Below are positions 12,363-23,393 of a stretch of 64,000 nucleotides of DNA, piece after piece. The stretch lies in assembly GCA_001692895.1 (NCBI GenBank), contig KV748202.1:1550001-1614000 (forward strand), in the 5' to 3' direction. The stretch comes from Cenococcum geophilum 1.58. Its lineage: Eukaryota > Ascomycota > Dothideomycetes > Gloniales > Gloniaceae. Position 1 is the first letter of the stretch; each line of letters starts with the position of its first letter. The translations under genes were made by a program, and so were the position numbers. Below the pieces are notes generated by a model that searched no databases, was not told the DNA's origin, and worked only from the letters and a program-made list of their open reading frames with translations.

Positions 12363-15056
12363 GTGACTGGTCTAACAGCTTCAGAATCGGGCTCCAAAGA
12401 CGAGGCAAATCGATCAATACCATTGAAAGACATTGAGGAGGATTTAGCTGATCCAACTATTGTGAAGGCTGATCCTGTTTCGCGTGGGCTATCCGAACCT
12501 CAAACCAACGTATCAGATCTCCCGGACGACTTGGAGAAGCAGCAGGATGACGCTGCGGTAGCGGAAACTACCATAGCTGTGAACGATGAAGATCTCATTG
12601 ACTGGGACGGGCCGAATGACCCGAAGAAGCCTATGAACTGGAAAAACAGCAGGAAGGCCAAGAACATCATAGTGATCTGCTACTGCACATTCCTCACGTT
12701 CGCATCTCCCTCTTCAAACCCTCTTGCTCCAATGCTGACGCTATTAGACCCCTGGGATCAACCATCTTCGCACCGGCCGTTGGCGAGGTCATGGCGACCT
12801 ATCACTCCAGCAACCCCCAACTCGCATCATTTGTCGTGTCTGTATTTATTCTAGGATACTTCTTCGGCCCGCTATTTCTCGCGCCTCTAAGTGAACTATA
12901 CGGCCGGCTGCCTGTATACAGGCTTGCCAATCATTCAACGAGGCTTCAATATTGAATTGAATTGAATGCCAAGACTCAATCAATTCAATCAACTGAGAGC
13001 TCGCGGTCTTGGCAACGCATTCAATCTGGAGGTCCTGATTGAATTGAATTGATTGAAAAATATTGAAGCCTTTGATATCATATAATATTCTAAAGTTTAT
13101 ATGCAGTAATGCCTTAAACCTTATTTTTATTAGTGTTCCTCACTAAAAAAGGGTTACCCGAGCATTACCCGTTATTTACACCATCATATTGGCGTTAAAG
13201 TCTTTACAAAAAGCAGAGTTTTACTACCAGATTCGCCCTATGGCTTCTAACGCGTTAGATAATGCCTCAACTCTTTCTGCTGCTCGTTCTGATCCTACAA
13301 ACCTACAAACCTCCAACGCGCCTCAGATTATAGCTTGGACGGTAATACCGACGCGTCTACCACCGATTTCCAGCCAGATGAGTACGCAGATGTTGACTGG
13401 AAGCGACTACGACCTAATATAATTGGAGCTTTAATGGCGGTAGGATTGTGGGACAAGGAAGGCATAATTGATATAGTAAATGGACAGTTAAAGCGCCCGC
13501 AGAAGGAAGGAACAGGACATACACGGTAGGAAGGTGACTTAACATCATACCAAGACTCGCGATAGGCCTATATTGAGGGCAGGGGCGAAAGGAACGCCGG
13601 CAGAAAACGATCTAGGTAGGTCCTCCTGCATTAACACCATGCCAAGACTCGTAATAGTTACTAACTACTACGTCAGTTGAATTCAGTTGCAACCATTGCA
13701 ATATTGATTCAATCAATTCAATCAATTAAGCCCTCTGCTTACAAAGCTTTCAATTCAACCAACTCGAGGCATCGATTGAATTGAATTGAATGATTGGCAA
13801 GCCTGCCTGTATATCTCACCTGCAATGTCCTTTTCACGGTCTTCAACATTGCGTGTGCTGCGTCGGATAGCCTTGGTTCGCTGGTGGTCTTTCGTTTTTT
13901 GGCAGGGACGTTTGGCGGATGTCCCATCACGATTGGCGCGGGGTCGTTCGGAGACATGATTGCCCAAGAACACCGCGGTGGAATCATTGCAATCTGGGCC
14001 CTTGGTCCTCTGCTAGGTCCCGTGGTCGGTCCTGTGGCCGGTGGCTTTCTAGGCCAGAACGCTGGCTGGCGATGGGTATTATGGCTTCTTTCTATTGCCG
14101 TAAGTCGATCAAAACATGCCGGTTTTCTTGATCTCTAACATACCTGTTCAGTCTGGCGTCGGCGCTGTTGCTGCGTTTATTTTCTAAGACGAATCGTACC
14201 CTCCGGTACTCCTGCAGAAGAAAGCGAAACGACTGCAGAAGGAAACAGGCAACACACGACTCCGCTCTGTGCTGGACACCGACCGCCGCGCCTCGCACGT
14301 CTTCGCACGCTCCATCATCCGTCCCATCAATCTCCTTTTCCGGTCACCCATTGTGGCCACTTTGTCCATATACCAGGGCATTATCTACGGATACCTGTAC
14401 CTCCTATTCACCACCATTACCCTGATCTTCCAATACCAGTACGGCTTTTCCCAAGGGATAGTTGGCCTCGCATACCTTGGAATCGGCGTCGGCTCTCTAA
14501 TCGGGCTCGGAGTAGCCGGCGCAGTGTCCGACAGGCTGCTGAAGAAGCTCACCCGCGAAGGCGTCATGAAGCCAGAATACCGCCTGCCGCCACTGATCCC
14601 CGCGTGCTTCTTCATCCCCATCGGCCTGTTCTGGTACGGCTGGTCGGCGCAAGCGCACACGCACTGGATCGTGCCGATTCTGGGGACCATGTTCATCGGG
14701 ATTGGCCTGACCGTTCTTTTCGTAAGTGTTGTTCCGTTCTAGCGAAGATGCTCAGTCGACTGGAGCTGAGTATCCTGAGGCACGACTGACTTGTATATCA
14801 GATGTGCGTTGCGACGTACTTCATCGACGCATACCCTTACTACGAGGCCAGCGCCACTGCTGCGTCTACGGCCGTGAGATCGCTGATCGGAGCCTTGCTT
14901 CCGCTCGCGGGCCGTAGCTTGTATTCTACCATTGGGTTGGGGTGGGGCAACTCCTTGTTGGGATTCATGGCGTTGGCAATGTGCCCTTTGCCGTGGTTCT
15001 TCTACAAGTACGGCGAGCGCATCAGGACGAACCCGAAGTACCAGATTAAAATGTAG
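12363..15056 (+). pseudogene. MFS transporter pseudogene (DHA1 type), split by a hAT element
   Basis: Exons can be joined into a full fungal DHA1-type drug/polyamine antiporter of about 500 residues. Exon 1 is 12363-12697 and intron 1 is 12698-12747. The next exon begins at 12748 and is interrupted by a transposon at 12919-13805. Introns 2 and 3 are 14100-14151 and 14722-14801. The last exon ends at TAG 15054. Family features seen: the IDWDGPNDPKKPMNW motif before the first membrane segment; GRLPVY after GPLFLAPLSELY (motif A region); a GTFGGCPITIGAG segment; and a C-terminal WGNSLLGFMALAMCPLPWFF followed by YKYGERIR. Lesions: the hAT insertion, an in-frame TAA at 14185-14187 (before DESYPPVLLQKKAKRL), and no ATG at the start (GTG at 12363, with an upstream stop at 12237). 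The gene is therefore very likely dead. Confidence 0.85.
12919..13805. mobile_element. Non-autonomous hAT element (887 bp), 8-bp TSD CCTGTATA
   Basis: The ends are perfect 20-bp inverted repeats, CAGGCTTGCCAATCATTCAA and its complement. The element is flanked on both sides by CCTGTATA (12911-12918 and 13806-13813). An 8-bp duplication and a CAG start are standard for hAT transposons. Subterminal CAATTCAAT-type repeats occur at both ends. Inside, short open stretches such as MASNALDNASTLSAARSDP and DEYADVDWKRL recall the N-terminus of fungal hAT transposases. There is no DDE or dimerisation domain, so it is probably an internally deleted copy. Removing it and one duplication restores the transporter frame exactly (PVY-LTC). 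It is not visibly RIP-damaged. Confidence 0.92.
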
Positions 15057-15726
15057 ACGCTGGGCATAGATGCTTCGCGGCTGCGTCAGATTCGATCGGA
15101 AGTTATTTTCGCGCGAGTTGGCGAATATATTCGGGATTTCCGTCCTCTCCGTCACGCAAACTAAGATACCGGGCTCCCAAAAGCGGGCGCAAAAGGTCGA
15201 AAACGTGAATAGATGGTTGTTGTTGCGTAACCTCATTTCAAGGTCACAGGGGGCTTTAGTGGCGCTAGAAAATGATATACTAGTAGGTAGGGAATGGGCT
15301 CGATAGCCTAGCATAGCTGACTTACAAGGGTTTGAAATTTCAATCAGGTCTCTGCGAATGCATTGAGTCTCTTAGTCTAGACATTTCCGTCATCAGGACC
15401 TGGTAGGGCTTAATCCGGTGCTGGAATTTGATGGTAAAAGATGCCGGAAGTTCGATGTTGAAATGAACCTTCACACACGACCTGTGCGTATGTAATACTA
15501 AACGAAGTGTGGAAAGCGAATATCAGCGTTCTAAATATAAAGAAAAAGAATGAATACGAATGTCCTAATGACTGAAAAGGTAGAGAGAAGGCGCAATAGT
15601 TGATTCATATCAATCGTAGTCATGCCAATGCTCTATCCAATGCAACCATGCTTAACCCTCGTAGACGAAAACTGTGTTGTTCCCAGGAATTTCATGAATC
15701 ATATTCAATCCCGGACTTCGGCAACC
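15057..15726. other. Intergenic region, nothing recognised
   Basis: GC-balanced DNA downstream of the MFS pseudogene. Open frames on both strands are short and show no family motifs. Confidence 0.5.
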
Positions 15727-16764
15727 TTAATCTCTACTGGAACGCCGTAGCACTCCATTAAATATACACTCAGTTAGTCTCGATTCCCAATTACATCCAA
15801 ATACATCATTCTTGGTCTCCTGGTCTTTATAAGTTTTGTTGGAGCTAAAAGATGACTTATAATACTGATAATTCCGCATGCTATCCCTTGACACGGTAGG
15901 GTCCTTTACCAAGGTCGCTTATATTCGCGACTGGATTCAATTAGATATTTATATTAACCCAACTTTTCCGATTAGTTGATTCTTATCGATAACCTAAGGA
16001 CCAAAATTGCCGTGTCAAGGGATAACAATCCCCGCAAATTGGGAAGCGGTTCCCGTCAGCCACTCCAGCAGAGCATATACCTCCAAAGCATCCATTTGGA
16101 TCCGCAGAGTTCCAGTAAGTGTATTTATTCCATGCCTGGCACGCGAAGACCCATTTATTCTGCGAAGTTACGACGGACAGATCGCGATACATGTAGTTAC
16201 CCACCCTGAGCATTTGACACCCCTAGTAGTCTGCTGTTGCGGTCCAGGAATCAACATTCCATCCTACCGGTAGCGAATCGGATGATGAAACTAGAAGAAA
16301 GGATGCTTCGGCGGGGAGATCTTTGGGCACATCGGCAAAATCTGGGGCGTAGGCGAGTTTCTGAACAGGGTCGCCTGGAAGAGCTGGGGGTTATATTTGT
16401 GGAGTTCGTACTGATCGGCCGATGCGCCTGGAGCAAGGGTGAATTCGATCGGCGCGAGGTTTATTACGTCTTCGCGGAGGTTCCAGGGTTCGACCTGCGG
16501 GAGATTTGCGATGTTAGACATAGGGAGTTGAGATGGCGTAGGTGGCACCCGAGAAGATTATGATAGTGAAGATTTTAATAACGAGACGGGCAAGCGCACA
16601 TCATAATAAGTGCCGTTCTGACGCAGGTAGCCGCCGTAGTAATTATTCGAAGGGTCGCTCAGATTAGTACCAGGGCTTCAATACAGTTTCGCAGTTAGCT
16701 CGGACATGAAGTGGTCTTGATTACCTACTTTGCAGTTCGTAGCCGATAACGGGTGGGCGAGCAT
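15727..16764 (-). pseudogene. Decayed gene of unknown function, Cys-containing product
   Basis: On the minus strand a codon-like signal runs for about 1 kb. It starts at an ATG at 16764 (MLAHPLSATNCKVGNQDHFM). It continues NLSDPSNNYYGGYLRQNG, SNIANLPQVEPWNLREDV, APDFADVPKDLPAEASFLL, VGWNVDSWTATADY, then WVFACQAWNKYTYW, NGCFGGICSAGV and RFPICGDC. After the small element at 15884-16022 it resumes with NDVFGCNWESRLTECIFNGV. Breaks: a TGA after AKLY, a TAA near 16558 (removable by a possible GTGCGC...CCGCAG intron), a frame shift after KYNPQL, a TAG after TADY, and a one-base shift across the inserted element. I do not recognise the family. The cysteine pattern could suit an extracellular protein, but that is inference. 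Confidence 0.5.
15884..16022. mobile_element. 139-bp MITE, TA-flanked, TIR TCCCTTGACACGG
   Basis: The ends read TCCCTTGACACGG and CCGTGTCAAGGGA and are flanked by TA on both sides (15882-15883 and 16023-16024). The size and TA flanks match a Tc1/mariner-type miniature element. It sits in the decayed minus-strand gene and is related to the 137-bp element at 17312. Confidence 0.75.
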
Positions 16765-16822
16765 TCTCTCCTACGGTTATCTAGTAATGGCGATGAACAT
16801 ACTAAACTGCTGTATCATATAA

Positions 16823-17175
16823 GGGGTCGTTCGGTTGCAATATGGAGGCCTCAGATTCAGTTCATAATCTGTTGATTCGGAGTGATTTTGTCTGCACGGC
16901 CTCAAAAGTTTAATGTTCCTCTCACCGTTCGCAAAACGCCAGAATAGTACGCTAAAACATTGGCAACTTTACCGTATACGCCTAGCTTCTAAAATAGAGC
17001 TCTTGGCGTTATTTTAATATGGAGCTTAAAACTCCATATTTAGATTCTATTTTAATTGCATACATCCGTGCAACCCGTAGAGCCACAGACGCGTGTCAAA
17101 TCGGGAAGGAACGCGTTCTTTCTGCCGGACTTTCAGTTCAGATTCAATCTGACGCTTTTGCAACCGAACGACCCC
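16823..17175. mobile_element. 353-bp MITE of the TWA family, TSD TAA
   Basis: The terminal inverted repeats are GGGGTCGTTCGGTTGCAA and its complement, with TAA at 16820-16822 and 17176-17178. The last roughly 105 bp, reversed, are almost identical to the left end of the 5.27-kb element (6308-6415), so both belong to one family. It has no coding capacity and lies just upstream of the decayed minus-strand gene. Confidence 0.88.
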
Positions 17176-17311
17176 TAAAGTAAAGAATAGCTTGCGTGGC
17201 AGACATTATGAGAGATATTCAGCTATGCCGTGGAATTGAACAAGGATCTACGAGACGAAGGAAAGTGACAAAATCATGTCGCTCCCGACTCCCGGCTTGA
17301 TATTGCGAGTA

Positions 17312-17448
17312 TCCCTTAACTTGTTGACGCAACGCTAAGCTGGCTCGTGCATGAACACCGGTATCAGATGTACAGTTCTCATCACAAAGGTTCGAATAAG
17401 GGCTAATCCCTATCGATATCGTTGCGCCAGAGTCAACGGGTTAAGGGA
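17312..17448. mobile_element. 137-bp MITE, TA-flanked, TIR TCCCTTAAC
   Basis: The ends read TCCCTTAACTTGTTGAC and, reversed from the right, TCCCTTAACCCGTTGAC. Both then share CGCAACG, after a short gap on one side. The flanks are TA (17310-17311 and 17449-17450). Its size and TIR start match the 139-bp element at 15884. Confidence 0.75.
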
Positions 17449-17450
17449 TA

Positions 17451-19308
17451 GCATTGTAATTTGCACGATTCGCTACTATTCGCTATTATTTCCTCTAAAC
17501 CTGAAAGGAAGAACTACAATATAAGAGAATAGCATAAGGTCTCGTATTGTAGGAGAAGAAAGACGTAGTTCCATATTTGAAGGATGAGGTGCTAGCGGGG
17601 AAAGTATAACAGGACGAAGTGCAGCTTGGCATAATTACAGACGGATGACACAGGGGTCTACCTAGCTGTGCCACAGCTGAGGCCTCGAAGGGATCGCGCT
17701 ATCCCGTAATATCGCTGGGTGGACCCGGCAGAGTCGTAAGCGAGCTGTGTAATGACTGTTATTGTGTTTGATGACGGCGGTAAGACGCAGGGACGCCGAC
17801 TTTGTAAGAGGAGGGCTTGCCTAAGGCCTTGGCGTTGGGGGCTCAGGCCCGTCTCTGCGGGATCACGTGATGTCATTACAATTGACAGCGGGTTTCATTG
17901 TGTCCGGGTTGGCGTCAGAGCTCCTCCACTTCCCACCCAATTGGGCATGGGGTCAATATCCGGGCAGTCTTGGCTTCTGGCAACGGCACGGAGCAAGGGG
18001 AGCTCAGGAGCCCTCAGCCCGCAGCCCGCCCCGCCCTCTGCACTGCCCAGGAGAATTGGATGCAAACGGAAGAAGCCAAGTAAAACCAAGAAGATGATCC
18101 CACTCACCTCATGCGCGCCTTCGAAGGAGTCGTGCAGAGTACAGAGGCACACGGCGGCTCACGAACGACTACCTGCACGCATCCAGCAATAATGAACCGG
18201 CAGTTACGTCTGCTCTTCTGATGAAGCCACCTGCTCATGGCCTGGTGTTGTCGGGGCCTTCAACGTAGGTTGTCTCTCGGGCGTTATTAATCGCTGTGTG
18301 AGGGTTGGCTCATGCGGTCGTGGCAGTCTGCACCGACGGTAGAGGCGATGCTGGTGGCTTTTTTGCCGAGCGATCAACGACAAAAAAGGCCTTATCTCGG
18401 AAGGCTGCCGCTTGCGCCGGCAGGAAACCAAACCGTACCTGACGACCATGATAAGCCACCGTTGCGCATCGTTTCCTATCACTCCCCGCCCTGAACCACG
18501 CTACGACTACCTCGCCGCTAACGCCTTCGTGCCGTCCTCGCAGATGCCCAGCTGCAAGATTATCTCCATGCTTGAAGGCCCGAAGTCTCTGCCGCTGCCC
18601 GGTCGAATACCTTGCTTAATAATCGCTAAACAGTAACCAATTCGCCGCCCTGCGCGTCATAGTCTGATGTCAATCATTCCTCTATTGACTCGACTCCATC
18701 CAACAATGATAGTCTCAATCTGGAAAACACTAAGAGCATCATAATAAACTCAAATCAACCCCAAAGGCCTGCTAAAACTTTCTGTACCGAGCTTGCAGCG
18801 AGGCGTGCCTGTGGGCGTATGCACCTTCTCCGAACCGGACGGATAACGAACTTGGCAGGGCATGCAAGGATCTTAACGCCAACAAAGCTCTCGTTCCATG
18901 AGCTCTCTTAATGCTGACCCTTCGGCTCTCCGCTATTGCAAGCATCGTAGGAAACAGACGCCATCACGTTGCAGAAATGATAGGCCGGAGGTTACCTACA
19001 AGGCCCACATCTGCGCGGAAAGTAGACTGTCGTGCAGCAGACGCGTGCTCTGCCATGATGTAGGTGTATCTGTTGATTGGTACTCGATATCTATCGCCTT
19101 AACCTACAAGGCGTTGAGATTCAAGTACCTTCGGGCGGTCCGCTGTAAGGGACTGCAAGCTCTCTCAGGTTCATCGACATTCGGTCCTTCTCTTGTCTTG
19201 CCTTCATTGATTTTACTATTAAAGCTTTTCTTAAACTCGAAGAAGGTGAGCGTTAGCATGTACCTGAATACATGTTGAAATAGTGACTGACTTTGCTTGT
19301 AGCAAGTT
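17451..19308. other. Intergenic region upstream of the DHA2 transporter; no supported gene
   Basis: GC-balanced DNA with several overlapping open frames of 60-146 codons on both strands, none with a family motif or convincing splice structure. A palindromic CACGTG lies near 17864. The region nearest 19308 must hold the promoter of the downstream gene, but no specific element can be assigned. Confidence 0.5.
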
Positions 19309-21232
19309 ATGCCTTCGAACATCGGTACAGATGAATCTCTGAGTCGTAGAGAACCCTTTGAGAACGTGCAGATAACGTCGACAGCAGTCCCTCTCATTGA
19401 AACAAATGATTCAAAACCCCATGNTATGTGGATAGAAACTGGAGCTCCCACGATCGCAGAGCTAGCAAAGTCCAGAGCGCTTGAAGTAGCCCACTCCAAT
19501 CCATCGCTTTCAAGCAAGGAGGAAAAGAATGTCTGTGGCAGTACATTGGAGTCTCCAATTTCCTTACCGGACACCAAGGAGGATCTCGATAATGTCTCAA
19601 AGATTCCAGAGTCAACTGAGTCGGTCTCGTCAGGCTCAGAAGATGGACCACCTAGGAAGCCGGGGATGTCTCAAATACACGAGATCGCCTTCATCATGAT
19701 CATCTGTCTGGCCCAGTTCCTTTCCCTCAGTGGAATGAACCAGACAGTCGCACCCGTCATGATTCTAGCTGAATACTTCAACATCCGTGATTACGGAACG
19801 CTGAGCTGGTTCTCAGCTGCCTACAGCATGACTGTAGGGACATTTATACTTCCCGCTGGTAAGTCTCACCACATATGATCCGAAGCAAAGGCCGGATCGA
19901 AGTAATTTATATCCCCGAATTTGCTATTGGTCTATGCTAACGCTGTTATCAGGTCGACTGGGCGATATGTACGGCCATAAGAGGGTATTTTTGCTAGGCT
20001 GGGCCTGGTTCTCCCTCTGGTCATTTATCTCCGGCTTTTCGTGCAAATCCGGCGTCATACTTTTCGGGGTATGTAGAGCATTCCAAGGAATGGGCCCTGC
20101 ACTTCTTGTTCCGAATGCCATCGCGCTTATTGGAAGGAATTTCCCTCTCGGCGTGAAACGAAACACCGTATTCGCATGCTTTGGTGCTGCTGGCCCTACA
20201 GGAGCAGCATCTGGAGCCATATTCGCTGCCCTCATCGCTGAGCTGGCATGGTGGCCATGGTGTTTCTGGATTTTATCCATTGTTTGTGCCTGCATGTTGG
20301 TAATTTCCTATCTCCTCATCCCCGAAGATGTCTCGTATCAAGAGCGATCAGCCGATCGGCCTACCTTCGATTATCTTGGTTGCATCACTGGTGTCACAGG
20401 CCTCATCCTCATTAACTTCGCCCTCAACCAAGCGCCCCTCACAGGCTGGGACGAGCCTTACATTGCCACCCTTCTAGGTTTAGGCTTGCTCTTCCTTGTT
20501 GCTTTCATTTGGGTCGAACTATATCTTACTGCCCATCCTCTCATCCCTATTCGCGGGCTCCAAATTGATGCTGTTTTTGTTCTGGCTTGCATTGCCGCAG
20601 GCTGGGGCAGCCATGGCATCTGGGCCTACTACCTCTATCTTTTCCTTGAACATCTGCGGGGTCACAGCGCCCTACTCACGTCTGCGCAAACATCGCCTGT
20701 GGCTATTACAGGCGTATTGTTTGCGTTCTCAACTGTTTGGCTACTGCGGCGTATACCTGTCTCGTATGTCATGTTAATTGCGATGCTCTTTTTTGCTATG
20801 GGTTCGATATTGATGGCTACTGCTCCCTTGCACCAAACCTACTGGACGCAAACGTTTCTTTCTGTTCTGCTTATGCCTGGGGCCATGAATCTTTCCTTCC
20901 CGGCCGCGACGATATTATTGTCCTCAGCGCTTCCAAAGGAAAAACAAGGCATCGCCGCCAGCCTCGTCAGCACCATGGTGAACTATTCGATCAGCTGTGG
21001 CCTCGGATTCGCTGGATCGATCCACCGTTACACGATTGAACGAGCCTCAAACGAGCATGGGCTGAAAGGACAATCTCCGCTGTCTGTTACCGCTCCTCAG
21101 ATTATTGCGGCGAGGTTGGAAGGGTTGAGAGCCGCATATTGGTTTTCTGTGGCCCTTGGCGCTCTTGGGGTGTTCATAGCTGGAACATTCATTTTAACTA
21201 CAAAACGACGAGCGGCAGCGCAAACGAAATGA
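19309..21232 (+). CDS. MFS drug:H+ antiporter, DHA2-type
   Basis: Two exons, 19309-19858 and 19953-21232, give a 609-residue protein. The 94-bp intron has a GTAAGT donor and a TATCAG acceptor and splits the codon for PAG-RLG. A polar 125-residue cytoplasmic N-terminus precedes the membrane part, which starts EIAFIMIICLAQFLSLSGMN. The junction creates MFS motif A, GRLGDMYGHKRV, after TM2. AGPTGAASGAIFAALI corresponds to the motif C region. The length and number of hydrophobic segments fit 14-TM DHA2 pumps, which export small molecules from the plasma membrane or vacuole. The substrate cannot be told. One ambiguous base (19424) makes residue 39 unknown. No lesion is seen. The start is the first ATG of the frame. 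The neighbour downstream is an oxidoreductase on the same strand. Confidence 0.92.
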
Positions 21233-22078
21233 GAACTGTTGTATATGTGTTTGGAGTACAGCCCGGCGAAATTCAGGTTATTTAAATCCTGGCGTTCGTT
21301 AGTCATGGTTTGATCGGAGTTAATTGGGCACTGGATACAGGTATAGAAGCAGGATTTACGCAAGAGAAGACCTGCTGGGTTAGATAGATCCTATGCATTG
21401 CGCTCCCTTCACTGTATATTGCCAATAAAATTTTTTTTGGCAGCGACTGAGGTCGCGTCTCTATTTTCTTTAAAGAGGATGCAGTTTCTTTTCCATAGCA
21501 CCTCCAAAAACAAGGCGCACTCTTCCCAACAACCAGCGTTACCTTACCAAAGTACTTACCCCTACCAATTCGAATTTGCTCCATATGGCAACCCTTCCGC
21601 TAACTTCGCTAAGCCTTATGTGATTCCATTTTAACTCGACCTGATCTGCTCCGTCTCTTGTGACGGGCACACAATGTTGAGGCCGTGGAACATTTCCACG
21701 GCAGCGGAATCCACTGCGGTCCTCCTGAGGAAGAACGGTGGAGAGAAGACGTCCCATGAGGACAATATGAACAAGACCTTCTCTTTATGCACGCAATAAG
21801 CATCGTCCCGGGCATTGAGGTTCGCCGGGGCCTCTGCTTTATTCCATTGCTGTGGAACCATACCTAGGGTTAAATCCCTAACACCAGACTAGGCTACCTC
21901 GTGACATGTGCTGGGGCGCCGCGTTACGGGTGCTGAACCATTGGCGTCATTCGGGGTTCTTACCCCACCGCCGAGCTGGCAGTCAACTATTTCTTCTTAC
22001 CCCACGCCCACCTCTCACGGCGTTACCTCTCACACGCAAACATTGACAGCAAAACAATTGAGCCGAATAGATTTCACC
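21233..22078. other. Intergenic region between transporter and oxidoreductase
   Basis: About 850 bp holding the 3' region of the transporter and the promoter side of the oxidoreductase. Short open frames show no motifs, and no RNA gene was seen. Confidence 0.5.
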
Positions 22079-23383
22079 ATGACCATTGGCATTGCGATAA
22101 TAGGCAGTGGTATGTTTGTGAAGAGATCTTAATGCACGACAACCCCTCTTTAGGCCTCACGGGGATTCTGAAGACTCCAGAAACCATGCTAACACGCTTC
22201 TACAGGTATCTTTGCGAAAGAAGCGCACCTGGTAACCCAATCCCTAGACCACCTCCCCTGATCTGCCATGCCCAGGCAGAAATTGACGGAAACCAGCCCG
22301 CCGTCCTCGCCACCCCGGAACTCAGTCTGAAAGCCATCTACTCGCGCTCTCTTGCGTCCGCCAAGTCCCTTTCCGAAAACCTCGACAATGTGGAGCTCTA
22401 CAGCGAAGACGCAGGCGAGGGGAAGAGTTATGCCGACCTTCTGAAGCGCGACGACACCAACGCCGTCATAATCGCGTACGATAGCCCCGTCCTCAAGTTC
22501 TGACGCAATGCTGATCGTTACTCCCGTACAGCCTCCCCATCCCCAACCAGCCTGCCTACATCAAGCAGGCCCTCTCCGCCGGCAAGCACGTGCTGGCCGA
22601 GAAGCCTATGGCCAAAGACATCGCCACAGCCGTCGAGCTGCTCGAGTGGTACCGGACGCACGTCGACACGGCGAACGTGACCTTCGGCATCGCCGAGAAC
22701 ATCCGCTTCCTGGACTCGTTCGTGCACGCGGCGGAGCAGGTGAAGCGGCTCGGACGGGTCTTCGGGTTCCGCACGCGCTTGGGCACGATGGTCAAGCCTG
22801 GCTCGAAGTACTTCGAGACGGCGTGGCGCAAGACGCCGGGCTACCAGGGCGGATTCCTGCTGGATGGAGGCGTGCATTTGGTCGCTGGTACGCGGCTCTT
22901 GCTGCCCTCTACTGATACTCCGGTTCGGCTGAGTGCATACTCGGCTTTGTTGCAGGAGTACCTCCCGCCCGTCGATACCCTCGAGGCGACGTGGAAGACC
23001 GGGTCTGGTGTTAGCGGTAGCTTTTCGGTCTCTTTTGGTACGACATTCACCGGGCTGGAGCTTGATGTGGCATGCGAACAGGGAACGGTTTCGGCTACTA
23101 TGGGGAAGGTTACTGTGACCAAAGACGGAAAAGAGGAAGTCACGGAGTTTAAAGATGACAGCAGTGGAGTGATGCCGGAAGTCAAGGCGTGGGCTGAAGG
23201 TCTTGTGGCTGGGAAACCCAACCCAAGACAATCTCCTGAGGAGGCTTTAGCGGATTTGGAGATCGTGAGTTCTGCTGAGTGTGGTGATTGGCTCGGGATA
23301 CTAACTATGTGCAACAGCTGGAAGCCATGCTGAAGAGCGGAGAGCAGAACGGTGCACCGATTGACCTCAAGTACTCCATATGA
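22079..23383 (+). CDS. Gfo/Idh/MocA-family oxidoreductase
   Basis: Five exons: 22079-22109, 22206-22231, 22276-22475, 22532-23264 and 23318-23383, giving 351 residues, the usual size of the family. The two 5' exons are only 31 and 26 nt. Spliced, they produce the NAD(P)-binding start TIGIAIIGSGIFAKEAHL. Other signatures are LKAIYSRS, the HVLAEKPMAKD block (EKP with catalytic-site Lys), and GGFLLDGGVHLVAG carrying the conserved His. The C-terminal part is the usual alpha/beta substrate domain. Such enzymes oxidise or reduce sugars and related diols in the cytosol; the substrate is not evident. Between HL and the LATPELSLKAIYSRS block it reads AEIDGNQPAV. The stop lies 10 bp from the stop of the convergent pseudouridine synthase gene. 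Confidence 0.9.
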
Positions 23384-23393
23384 GGCTATGAAG

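Noticed and set aside
14739-15314. 191-codon minus-strand open frame over the end of the MFS pseudogene
   Set aside because: It is the antisense shadow of the last transporter exon; the plus-strand reading gives conserved MFS sequence.
17658-18636. Several overlapping open frames on both strands upstream of the DHA2 gene
   Set aside because: No motifs, no splice structure and mutual overlap; composition is like ordinary GC-rich intergenic DNA.
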